Assembly (NCBI GenBank): GCA_031254445.1
Contig: JAIRUL010000084.1
Span: 1-5,144, forward strand
Length of the DNA stretch: 5,144 nt
Source of the DNA: Chitinispirillales bacterium
GTDB taxonomy: Bacteria > Fibrobacterota > Chitinivibrionia > Chitinivibrionales > Chitinispirillaceae
Reading direction: 5' to 3'
Shown: piece after piece, positions 1 through 5,144 of the stretch
Layout: each line of letters starts with the position of its first letter
Numbering within the stretch: the stretch's first letter is position 1
Notes under the pieces: generated by a model
Database searches by the model: none
What the model saw: the letters and a program-made list of their open reading frames with translations, nothing else
What the model was told of the DNA's origin: nothing
Program-made: the position numbers and the translations under genes

Positions 1-324
1 GTACGCATAGACGTAGACACCGTAGCCCGCTACGGCGGCGAAGAGTTCGTTATGATAGTCGGCCAGTGCGACCGCAACGCCGCCAAAGAATCCGTAGACC
101 GCATAAGAAAAGAGATCGAGGAGATGACGTTCAAAACAAGCGAGGGCAAAGAGGTCAGAACCTCCATGAGCTTCGGAATAGCCGAGTACCCGCTCCACGC
201 GAGAGACATAACGGAGCTAATCGACAAAGCCGACGAAGCGCTGTACGCGGCGAAAAAGAACGGGAGAAACCGCGTAGAGGTATATTGGGCGGAGTCTAGC
301 GCCAAATTTATTAAGGACGCATGA
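1..324 (+). CDS. Diguanylate cyclase GGDEF domain, C-terminal part (5' end outside window)
   Basis: The reading frame is open from base 1 and ends at TGA 322-324, leaving 107 residues of a longer protein. Visible residues 10-16 read RYGGEEF, the active-site signature of GGDEF domains that condense two GTP into cyclic di-GMP. Downstream family features follow in order: the SFGIAEYP strand (about 62-69), then the DKADEALYAAKKNGRNRV helix-turn region (about 78-95) that closes the domain. GGEEF is a catalytically competent variant in known enzymes, so activity is likely. The product-inhibition I-site (RxxD, with D six residues before the first G) looks degenerate: D6 is present, but the R position is Ile3 and the nearest Arg is one residue too early. 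The short tail after the domain (about 12 residues) shows no further domain. The N-terminal sensory part lies outside the window, so the input signal is unknown. Confidence 0.93.
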   Translation, partial: VRIDVDTVARYGGEEFVMIVGQCDRNAAKESVDRIRKEIEEMTFKTSEGKEVRTSMSFGIAEYPLHARDITELIDKADEALYAAKKNGRNRVEVYWAESSAKFIKDA

Positions 325-350
325 TGTGCAAGCGGCGAAGTTGTTTACCT

Positions 351-371
351 CGGGTGCGTTTTGCGCGCCCG
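351..371 (+). terminator. GC-rich hairpin after the GGDEF gene, possible terminator
   Basis: CGGGTGCG (351-358) pairs with CGCGCCCG (364-371) over 8 bp, with one G-U wobble and a 5-nt TTTTG loop. It starts 27 nt after the GGDEF stop codon. The stem is strong, but only a short T run (374-376) follows, so it is a weak match to an intrinsic terminator. It could instead be an mRNA-stabilising or pausing structure between two co-transcribed genes. Confidence 0.35.
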
Positions 372-403
372 CCGTTTCATCGCCATATTTTAATATCTAT
401 CCC

Positions 404-419
404 AAATCCGATAGGATTT
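404..419 (+). promoter_or_regulatory. Hairpin over the rsmI ribosome binding site
   Basis: AAATCC (404-409) and GGATTT (414-419) form a perfect 6-bp stem with a GATA loop. The only Shine-Dalgarno-like sequence before the rsmI start, AGGA at 413-416, falls mostly in the 3' arm, 11 nt before the ATG at 428. If folded in the mRNA, the stem would partly hide the ribosome binding site and lower translation. The inverted repeat is seen directly; the regulatory role is inference, and a short AT-rich stem of this size can occur by chance. Confidence 0.3.
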
Positions 420-427
420 ACAATAAT

Positions 428-1129
428 ATGCTATATATCGTATCAACCCCCATAGGAAACCTCTCCGACATAACAATCAGGGCGTCGAAAATACTGTCGG
501 AGTGCGGCCTTATACTTGCCGAGGATACCCGCACGTCAAGAAAGCTGCTTGACCATATAGGAATAACAACGCCTACAAGCGCGTACCACGATTTCAATAA
601 AGAGAAGGTGACGCCATCTCTTGTCGCATCGCTAAAAGACGGCAAAGAAATCGCCCTGATAACCGACGCCGGCACGCCCGGCGTGGCCGATCCCGCCTTT
701 TACCTCGTTAGGGCGGCCATCGCAAACGGCATAACCGTAGCCCCCATCCCGGGGGCGTCGGCGTTCTTAGCCGCGCTTGTCGCGAGCGGGCTGCCGACGG
801 ATAGGTTCGCCTTTGAAAACTTTCTGCCGAACAAGGGCGCGCAGAGGCGGAAAATCTTCGAGTCGCTAAAGGGCGAGCCGCGAACGATGATTTTTTACGA
901 GACGCCGCACCGGATAATTAAAACGCTGGAGGATATACGGGACGTTCTGGGCGGAGTGCGCGTGGTCGTCGCCCGCGAGCTGACGAAGATCCACGAAGAG
1001 TTTCTGCGCGGGAGCGCGGAGGAGCTGCTAGCCCATTTTGGGGAACACCCGCCTAGGGGCGAGATGGTGGTATTGTTCAATATGCGGGTAAAATCAAAAG
1101 AGCCGGATAGGCAAGCGGACGCCCGATAA
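428..1129 (+). CDS. rsmI: 16S rRNA (cytidine(1402)-2'-O)-methyltransferase RsmI, short form
   Basis: RsmI uses S-adenosylmethionine to methylate the 2'-O of C1402 in the decoding centre of the 30S subunit, which tunes start-codon choice and decoding fidelity. The 233-residue product has the tetrapyrrole-methylase fold motifs in order: STPIGNLSDIT (6-16), AEDTRTSRKLL (31-41), the SAM-site ITDAGTPGVADP (78-89), PIPGASAFLAALVASGLP (107-123), FYETPHRI (156-163), ARELTKIHEEF (182-192) and RGEMVVLF (210-217). The frame is open back to a GTG at 326, but the first 34 codons from there match nothing in the family. Homology begins exactly at the ATG at 428, which has AGGA 11 nt upstream. It ends soon after GEMVVLF, so it lacks the roughly 50-60-residue C-terminal domain of the E. 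coli enzyme (286 residues). Short forms like this are known. Neighbouring genes do not bear on its function. Confidence 0.95.
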   Translation: MLYIVSTPIGNLSDITIRASKILSECGLILAEDTRTSRKLLDHIGITTPTSAYHDFNKEKVTPSLVASLKDGKEIALITDAGTPGVADPAFYLVRAAIANGITVAPIPGASAFLAALVASGLPTDRFAFENFLPNKGAQRRKIFESLKGEPRTMIFYETPHRIIKTLEDIRDVLGGVRVVVARELTKIHEEFLRGSAEELLAHFGEHPPRGEMVVLFNMRVKSKEPDRQADAR

Positions 1130-1148
1130 CAAAAAAAACTTGCCTTTT
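1109..1148 (+). terminator. Possible intrinsic terminator of rsmI
   Basis: AGGCAAG (1109-1115), inside the end of rsmI, pairs with CTTGCCT (1139-1145) over 7 bp, and TTTT (1145-1148) overlaps and follows the stem. The loop is long (23 nt) and contains an A8 tract (1131-1138), and the T run is short. The pairing is real, but termination efficiency is doubtful. The 3' arm also overlaps the -35-like element of a candidate promoter for the next gene. Confidence 0.3.
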
Positions 1149-1166
1149 GGATTTGGAAAATACAAT
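1140..1166 (+). promoter_or_regulatory. Weak candidate promoter before the Hc1-like gene
   Basis: TTGCCT (1140-1145) and TACAAT (1161-1166) resemble -35 and -10 elements. The -10 is a five-of-six match to TATAAT, but the -35 is only four of six and the spacer is 15 nt, shorter than ideal. It lies in an AT-rich dip between GC-rich genes. A start near 1173 would give a leader of about 77 nt before the ATG at 1250. Confidence 0.22.
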
Positions 1167-1232
1167 ATTTATCAGACGGGGGAACATGACGATTACCGGA
1201 GCCAATAAACTTTTATCCTTTAATTCAATACC

Positions 1233-1247
1233 GTAACGGGAGGTTAC
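1233..1247 (+). promoter_or_regulatory. Shine-Dalgarno presented in a hairpin loop, Hc1-like gene
   Basis: GGGAGGT (1238-1244) is a strong ribosome binding site 6 nt before the ATG at 1250 and decides that start over the in-frame ATG at 1256. It is flanked by GTAAC (1233-1237) and GTTAC (1243-1247), a perfect 5-bp inverted repeat that would place GGGAG in the loop. The binding site is clear; the hairpin is short and may be incidental. Confidence 0.6.
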
Positions 1248-1249
1248 CG

Positions 1250-1426
1250 ATGTCTATGCAAGAGCTTTTGAGCGAAGTGGAGGCACTTAAATCCGAGTAT
1301 GAGAAGTTTGAACGCGGCAACAAGGCGGCGGGTACGCGCGCGCGCAAAAGCCTTCAGACCATAAAGAAAATCGCTCAGGATTTGCGCACAGAAATTCAGG
1401 CCAAAAAGGGCGAAGAGGCGGCGTAA
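1250..1426 (+). CDS. Histone H1-like (Hc1-type) small DNA-binding protein
   Basis: This 58-codon gene runs from ATG at 1250 to TAA at 1424-1426. Residues 22-33 read RGNKAAGTRARK, the hallmark core of bacterial histone H1-like proteins of the Hc1 family, within a helix-forming sequence that continues SLQTIKKIAQDLRTEIQAKK (34-53). Family members are small nucleoid-associated proteins: chlamydial Hc1 compacts the chromosome, and short versions are common in Bacteroidetes and other groups. This one corresponds to the N-terminal conserved helical part only and lacks the long Lys/Ala-rich tail of chlamydial Hc1. With 12 Lys/Arg against 10 Asp/Glu it is only slightly basic, so strong DNA condensation by itself is doubtful. 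A strong GGGAGGT ribosome binding site lies 6 nt upstream, suggesting good expression. It appears to be monocistronic, with spacers of 120 and 127 nt on either side. Family assignment rests on the conserved core recognised by eye; DNA binding is inferred. Confidence 0.85.
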   Translation: MSMQELLSEVEALKSEYEKFERGNKAAGTRARKSLQTIKKIAQDLRTEIQAKKGEEAA

Positions 1427-1464
1427 GGCGGATCGCCCGATAGGGGCGGCGCGGCCTATTTGTT
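1427..1464 (+). terminator. Possible terminator after the Hc1-like gene
   Basis: Directly after the stop codon, GGCG/CGCC (1427-1430 and 1434-1437) can form a small stem. ATAGG/CCTAT (1440-1444 and 1455-1459) forms a second stem around a GC-rich loop, with TTTGTT following (1459-1464). The second stem plus T-rich stretch is the likelier terminator, but it is only 5 bp with a 10-nt loop. Confidence 0.3.
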
Positions 1465-1506
1465 CCGGCGGGGTTGTCGATGGCGGCGGCTCTGGAATGA
1501 TGTTTA

Positions 1507-1535
1507 TTGTCCACTGAATTATCCTATACTATAAC
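1507..1535 (+). promoter_or_regulatory. Candidate sigma-70-type promoter of the gldA-like operon
   Basis: TTGTCC (1507-1512) and TATAAC (1530-1535) are separated by the optimal 17 nt and match consensus at four and five of six positions. Transcription would start near 1542, leaving a very short leader of about 12 nt before the ATG at 1554. An overlapping TATACT (1525-1530) could serve as an alternative -10, but no good -35 pairs with it. No operator repeats are evident. Confidence 0.45.
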
Positions 1536-1553
1536 AAAAAACGGTGAAACGAT

Positions 1554-2513
1554 ATGAACGAGAAAACCGGCCGCCTCATGCTTGAGGTGCGCGGACTTAA
1601 CAAGAGGTTCGGGCAGGTGCATGCCGTGAACAACCTCAACTTCGAGGTGCGCAGGGGCGAGGTGTTCGGATTCCTCGGGCCTAACGGCGCGGGGAAGAGC
1701 ACCACTATGCGCATAATTACCTGCTTCATCCCGCCCACATCAGGGTCGGTGCTTGTAGACGGGATGGACACCGCCGAGCAGGATCTCGCGGTGCGCAGGA
1801 GAATAGGGTACCTGCCGGAGAGCACCCCGCTCTACAGCGACATGACCGTGAGGGAGTACCTCGCGTTCGTCGGGCAAGTCAGGAGCCTGCGCGGGGAGAA
1901 GCTCAAGGCGCGAATGGACGAGATGTTTTCGGTCTGCGCGCTTACCGCGATGGCTGATAGGCAAATCGGCAAGCTCTCCAAGGGCTATAGGCAGCGCGTG
2001 GGGCTCGCCCAGGCGATGATCCACGACCCCGACCTGCTGATTTTGGACGAACCGATGTCGGGGCTCGACCCGAACCAGATCATCGAGATACGCAACCTCA
2101 TAAAGAAATTCGGCGAGGAGAAAACCGTCATCTACTGCTCGCACATCCTCTCCGAGGTCTCCGCGACCTGCGACCGGATCCTTATCATCAAAGACGGGCG
2201 CATCGTGGCCACAGGCACGCCGGACGACCTGACGTCGGGGCATAAGGGCGGGTCGCGGTACACGCTGCGCATCAAAGGCGACAAGGAGCCTATAAAGTCA
2301 ACCTTCTCATCTATGGGCGGAGTGTCGGGCATCGACATAGAAAGCGCGCAAGAGGGGTGGTTTAACGCCCGCATCAACACGGAGATAAAGGACGACATCG
2401 GCGAATTGATTTTCAACCGCGTCGTGCAAAACGGGTGGGCGCTGTCGGAACTTAGGCGCGACCAAACGAGCCTAGAAGAAGTGTTTACCGAGTTGACGGG
2501 AGGGCGCCAATGA
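1554..2513 (+). CDS. ABC transporter ATP-binding protein, GldA-like
   Basis: The 319-residue cytoplasmic ATPase would power the permease encoded next. It has a complete nucleotide-binding domain: Walker A GPNGAGKST (42-50), a Q-loop region GYLPESTPLYSDMTVREYL (85-103), signature LSKGYRQRVGLAQ (141-153), Walker B LLILDEP (161-167), D-loop SGLDP (169-173) and switch histidine in YCSH (His197). The Glu in YLPE and the LSKGY form of the signature, in place of LSGGQ, are typical of the GldA branch of ABC-2 ATPases. The C-terminal extension after about 225 ends LRRDQTSLEEVFTELTGG, as usual for ABC-2 ATPases. The start at 1554 has GGTGA 6 nt upstream; the internal ATG at 1578 has none. The stop overlaps the permease start by 4 nt (ATGA). 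GldA is part of the Flavobacterium gliding machinery, but homologues occur in many non-gliders and the substrate is unknown, so the gene symbol is left blank. Confidence 0.93.
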   Translation: MNEKTGRLMLEVRGLNKRFGQVHAVNNLNFEVRRGEVFGFLGPNGAGKSTTMRIITCFIPPTSGSVLVDGMDTAEQDLAVRRRIGYLPESTPLYSDMTVREYLAFVGQVRSLRGEKLKARMDEMFSVCALTAMADRQIGKLSKGYRQRVGLAQAMIHDPDLLILDEPMSGLDPNQIIEIRNLIKKFGEEKTVIYCSHILSEVSATCDRILIIKDGRIVATGTPDDLTSGHKGGSRYTLRIKGDKEPIKSTFSSMGGVSGIDIESAQEGWFNARINTEIKDDIGELIFNRVVQNGWALSELRRDQTSLEEVFTELTGGRQ

Positions 2514-3226
2514 ATACTGTCGCGGCAATATTTAAAAAAGAGTTCGCTTCTTACTTCATATCGCCGATTGCGTACGTCTTCATCATCGTATTCTTAGTCG
2601 GCACGAACTTCATGTACTTCCAGCCGTTCTTCCTGATAAATCAGGCGGACATGCGCAACTACTTCGGGCTTTTGCCTTGGGTGTTCCTCTTCTTCGTCCC
2701 GGCGATAACGATGCGCGGGTGGGCTGAGGAGAAGAAGAGCAAGACGATGGAGCTGCTCTTAACATGGCCTGTGAGCGACACGGAGGTCGTTTTGGGGAAG
2801 TTTTTGGCGTCGCTCGCCTTTTTGGCGACGGCGGTGGCGCTCTCGGCCACCATCCCCATAACCCTATTCATTATAGGCAACCCCGACCCCGGCCCCATCG
2901 TGGGCGGATACGCGGGGGCGCTCCTAATGGGCGCGGCGTATTTAGCCATCGGGCTTTGGGTGTCGTCGCACACCGAAAACCAAATAGTGGCTTTCATCCT
3001 CGCGTGGGTGGCCATGTTCGCGCTGATGATTATCGGGCATCCGGTCGTAACGCTCAAGATACCGTCGGCGCTTGTCCCGCTCTTCTCGAACCTCGGGCTT
3101 TTCACGCACTTCGAAAGCATCGGGCGCGGGGTAATAGACAGCAGGGACGTTATGTACTATTTGTCGATGACGGGAATATTTTTGTTTCTTAATACGCAGT
3201 CGCTCGGCAGGAGGAAATCGGAATAG
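2510..3226 (+). CDS. ABC-2 type permease, GldF-like
   Basis: This 238-residue inner-membrane protein has about six hydrophobic segments (approximately 17-37, 52-68, 98-121, 129-151, 158-178 and 215-229), the full size of the GldF family. Family hallmarks are PAITMRGWAEEKKSKTMELL (64-83), followed by LLTWPVSDTEVVLGKFLA (83-100), a cytoplasmic coupling region after the second helix, and HFESIGRGVIDSRDVMYYLS (200-219) before the last helix. It would form the membrane channel or mechanochemical part driven by the preceding ATPase, probably as a homodimer. The ATG overlaps the ATPase stop and has a strong GGGAGGG site (2498-2504) inside the end of that gene, consistent with translational coupling. 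The GldF label rests on sequence similarity recognised by eye and on gene order; the transported substrate cannot be read from the sequence. Confidence 0.92.
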   Translation: MNTVAAIFKKEFASYFISPIAYVFIIVFLVGTNFMYFQPFFLINQADMRNYFGLLPWVFLFFVPAITMRGWAEEKKSKTMELLLTWPVSDTEVVLGKFLASLAFLATAVALSATIPITLFIIGNPDPGPIVGGYAGALLMGAAYLAIGLWVSSHTENQIVAFILAWVAMFALMIIGHPVVTLKIPSALVPLFSNLGLFTHFESIGRGVIDSRDVMYYLSMTGIFLFLNTQSLGRRKSE

Positions 3227-3228
3227 CC

Positions 3229-4986
3229 ATGAAAAAGCAAAAGATCAAATCAAGGGTGGAATACATTGTAATGGCAGGCGCAGTTATCGTGGCTGTAGCT
3301 CTTGTCAATTATTTCTCGGACAAAGTGTTCTACCGCTTAGACCTCACCGAAAACCGCCAGTACACGGTCTCCGACGCTACAAAGCGCGTCCTTAAAGGGC
3401 TCGACGACATCGTTACCGTCAAAGCGTTTTTCTCTAAGGAGCTGCCGCCGGAGACGCACATAACCGTGAACACGGTGCGCGACCTCCTTAGCGAATACAA
3501 GAATATCGCCGGCGGGAAACTGCGAGTTACGTGGGAAGACCCCGCAGGCGACGAAGAAGCCATGGGCATGGCGATGAGCCTCGGCGTCCCGGAAATTCGG
3601 CTTCAAACGTTTAAGCGCGACAAAGCCGAGACAATGGTGGGCTACATGGGCATCGGCATAATGTACGCCGACAAAAAAGAGTCTATCCCCATCGTCCAAA
3701 ACCTGCCCAACCTCGAGTACGACCTGACGCAGGCGATAATGAAAGTCAAGCGCTCGTCCGCCCCAAAAATCGGCGTGCTCAAATCCCAAACCTCCGACTT
3801 CATCCCGCCGGAAATCAGCGGGCGCATGAACATGGGCGACGAAAAAACTGAGAAGAAATTCGCCCCTATCTTCGAGAGTTTCAAGCGCGACTACGAGGTC
3901 GTAGCGGTCGACGTATCGGAGGGGAAGCCCATCGACAAGGAGATACGGACGCTCATCGTCCCAAACGGCGATAGGTTCAACGACCGCGCGCTCTTTGAGA
4001 TCGACCAGTACTTTATGAACGGCGGGAACATAATAGCGCTTGTCAACGCCACGGAGGTCTCGTTTCAGTACGGACCGCAGGGCACGATCAAAGAAACGAA
4101 ACTCTTAGAGATTCTTGAGTACTACGGCGTACGTGTCGAACGCAACATGATTATGGACGCCTCGTGCGGGCAAGTGCAGGTGCCGCGGAATTTAGGGATG
4201 TTCACGATAAACGAGCTCCTCCCCTACCCCTACTTCATAAGAATTACTCGGAGCGGATTCTCCGAGAGCAACCCGGTGGTGTCGGCGCAGTCGGAGCTGA
4301 TGCTCGGCTGGGCGAGTTCGCTAACGCTCGCGCCGGACACGGCGGGCGCGCACAAGGTCACCGCCGCCACGCTCGCGTCGTCATCGGAGCAAAGCTGGGA
4401 GGTTACGGGAAACTTCGACCTCTCCCCCCAACCCAATTACCAGATACCACCTAAAGAATCGATGAAACCGCACGCTATGGCCATGTACCTAAACGGCGCT
4501 TTCAAGAGCTACTTTAACGGCAAGCCGGTTCCGCCGGCAAAGGAAAAAACTTCCGGCGAGGAAGAGGATTCTATCAACAAAATAAACCTTGCCGGAAACG
4601 ACGCTGACCGCGCGGTAACGCCGTCGAATACAAGCGGAAACTTGGTCGTAGTGGGCGACGCGAACTTCATAACATCTCAAAACGCGTCGGGCCCAAACGT
4701 GACGTTTATGATGAACCTTGTAGACTGGCTGTCGCTTGACAACAACCTGATATCGGTGCGCGCGCGTACGCTGAAAGACAAAACCATAAACCCGAACATC
4801 TTGGAGGCGGGATCGGCAAAACCTGGGGTGATACGGGCGATAAATCTTTTGCTCATGCCGATATTAGTGGTTATCGCCGGGATAGTTATATCGCTCAGGC
4901 GGCGCGAGAAGATCGCGGCGGCTTCGGGGGTTTCTAACACGACATCAACACAAAATATTAGTAGAAAGGGCAGCGCCGATGAATAA
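3229..4986 (+). CDS. GldG-like ABC transporter auxiliary protein
   Basis: The 585-residue product is anchored at both ends: an N-terminal hydrophobic helix (about 11-29) after a basic KKQKIKSR start, and a C-terminal helix (about 535-556) followed by RRREK and a polar tail. The long middle part should therefore lie outside the inner membrane. Residues 38-73 (DLTENRQYTVSDATK, then a VTVKAFFSKELPPE strand region) and 471-511 (NLVVVGDANFIT, then NLVDWLSLDNNLISVRARTL) match the start and end of GldG/ABC_transp_aux family proteins. A central GGNIIALV strand (265-272) fits the Rossmann-like core of the family. Residues 433-452 are a charged, low-complexity linker. The ATG lies 2 nt after the permease stop; AGGAGG at 3209-3214 is a good site but sits 14 nt away, so coupling to the permease probably helps initiation. 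The role is inferred as the extracytoplasmic partner of the ATPase-permease pair; the ligand is unknown. Confidence 0.9.
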   Translation: MKKQKIKSRVEYIVMAGAVIVAVALVNYFSDKVFYRLDLTENRQYTVSDATKRVLKGLDDIVTVKAFFSKELPPETHITVNTVRDLLSEYKNIAGGKLRVTWEDPAGDEEAMGMAMSLGVPEIRLQTFKRDKAETMVGYMGIGIMYADKKESIPIVQNLPNLEYDLTQAIMKVKRSSAPKIGVLKSQTSDFIPPEISGRMNMGDEKTEKKFAPIFESFKRDYEVVAVDVSEGKPIDKEIRTLIVPNGDRFNDRALFEIDQYFMNGGNIIALVNATEVSFQYGPQGTIKETKLLEILEYYGVRVERNMIMDASCGQVQVPRNLGMFTINELLPYPYFIRITRSGFSESNPVVSAQSELMLGWASSLTLAPDTAGAHKVTAATLASSSEQSWEVTGNFDLSPQPNYQIPPKESMKPHAMAMYLNGAFKSYFNGKPVPPAKEKTSGEEEDSINKINLAGNDADRAVTPSNTSGNLVVVGDANFITSQNASGPNVTFMMNLVDWLSLDNNLISVRARTLKDKTINPNILEAGSAKPGVIRAINLLLMPILVVIAGIVISLRRREKIAAASGVSNTTSTQNISRKGSADE

Positions 4987-5144
4987 TAAAAAGATAATAC
5001 TAGGGGTAAGCGCAATCCTCATCGTAGCCGCGATTTTCATCGTAGCCGAGAAGATGGCTTCGGTTAGACCGCCTGAACACCGCGCGAAATTCTTCCCAGC
5101 GCTTGAGGAGAGGCAGATCACCGCCATCGTCGTTAACGACGATG
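4979..5144 (+). CDS. Membrane-anchored protein, DUF4340-like, N-terminal part (runs off window)
   Basis: Only the first 55 codons are present. The ATG at 4979 overlaps the end of the GldG-like gene by 8 nt, with AAAGGG (4965-4970) 8 nt upstream. The product starts MNNKK, then has a hydrophobic helix (about 6-23: an uncleaved signal anchor with no lipobox cysteine), then a polar stretch ending LEERQITAIVVNDD (42-55), which resembles the beginning of the first repeat in DUF4340 proteins. Genes of that family commonly follow GldG-type genes in ABC cassettes, and position is a large part of this call. It is probably a periplasm-facing partner of the same complex. The function is not known, and most of the protein lies outside the window. 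Confidence 0.75.
   Translation, partial: MNNKKIILGVSAILIVAAIFIVAEKMASVRPPEHRAKFFPALEERQITAIVVNDD

Noticed and set aside
326..427. In-frame GTG start that would add 34 residues to RsmI
   Set aside because: The extension resembles no RsmI N-terminus, lacks a clear ribosome binding site, and would run through the GC-rich hairpin; family homology begins exactly at the ATG at 428.
372..427. Promoter for rsmI (TAATAT at 391-396 or TACAAT at 419-424)
   Set aside because: The first has no acceptable -35 at 16-18 nt; the second would place the transcription start after the ATG.
1335..1345. Alternating CG run, possible Z-DNA or simple repeat
   Set aside because: It is only 11 nt and encodes the conserved T-R-A-R residues of the Hc1-like core, so coding constraint explains it.
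1287..1514. 75-codon open frame on the - strand
   Set aside because: It overlaps the Hc1-like gene and the operon promoter region; the Arg/Pro-rich translation has no family resemblance.
1740..2243. Long open frame on the - strand (167 codons)
   Set aside because: It lies entirely antisense to the well-conserved ABC ATPase gene, and its translation resembles no known family; it is a composition shadow.
2659..3120. Long open frame on the - strand (153 codons)
   Set aside because: It is antisense to the permease gene; a Ser/Thr/Pro-rich translation with no recognisable domain is typical of a shadow frame.
2764..3192. 142-codon + strand frame overlapping the permease
   Set aside because: Its Arg/Gly/His-rich translation is typical of a shifted frame in GC-rich DNA, and the overlapping permease frame has clear family motifs.
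3337..3789. 150-codon open frame on the - strand
   Set aside because: It is antisense to the GldG-like gene, with a His/Val/Phe-rich translation and no recognisable family.

Overview
The window comes from a bacterial chromosome with moderately high GC (roughly mid-50s percent, judged by eye) and all recognisable genes on the + strand. The organism is probably Gram-negative, but I cannot place it in a phylum. The gene set is a GGDEF signalling protein, a short RsmI, a histone H1-like (Hc1-type) mini-protein, and a GldA/GldF/GldG-type ABC cassette followed by a DUF4340-like gene. Such cassettes are familiar from Bacteroidetes, deltaproteobacteria, spirochaetes and other groups. No rRNA, tRNA, CRISPR array, insertion sequence or phage gene is visible.

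Left part (1-1129): the C-terminal end of a diguanylate cyclase runs in from outside and stops at 324. A GC-rich hairpin follows at 351-371. Then comes rsmI, the 16S rRNA C1402 2'-O-methyltransferase, best started at 428. Its only visible Shine-Dalgarno sequence lies in the 3' arm of a perfect 6-bp hairpin.

Middle (1130-1553): two non-coding stretches flank a 58-codon gene at 1250-1426. Its product carries the conserved GNKAAGTRARK core of bacterial histone H1-like proteins. It has a strong ribosome binding site in the loop of a small hairpin, and a possible 16-codon leader ORF ends just before that site. A plausible sigma-70-type promoter (1507-1535) lies in front of the next operon.

Right part (1554-5144): a tightly packed operon encodes an ABC ATPase (GldA-like), a six-helix ABC-2 permease (GldF-like), a large membrane-anchored auxiliary protein (GldG-like) and the start of a DUF4340-like membrane-anchored protein that runs off the window. 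The junctions are a 4-nt overlap, a 2-nt gap and an 8-nt overlap, so the four genes are probably translationally coupled and their products probably form one envelope complex. GldA, GldF and GldG are needed for gliding in Flavobacterium. The substrate and role of the wider family are not settled, and nothing else in the window points to gliding.

The window is mostly conventional. The best leads are the Hc1-like mini-gene with its structured leader, the rsmI leader hairpin, and the operon of unknown substrate.
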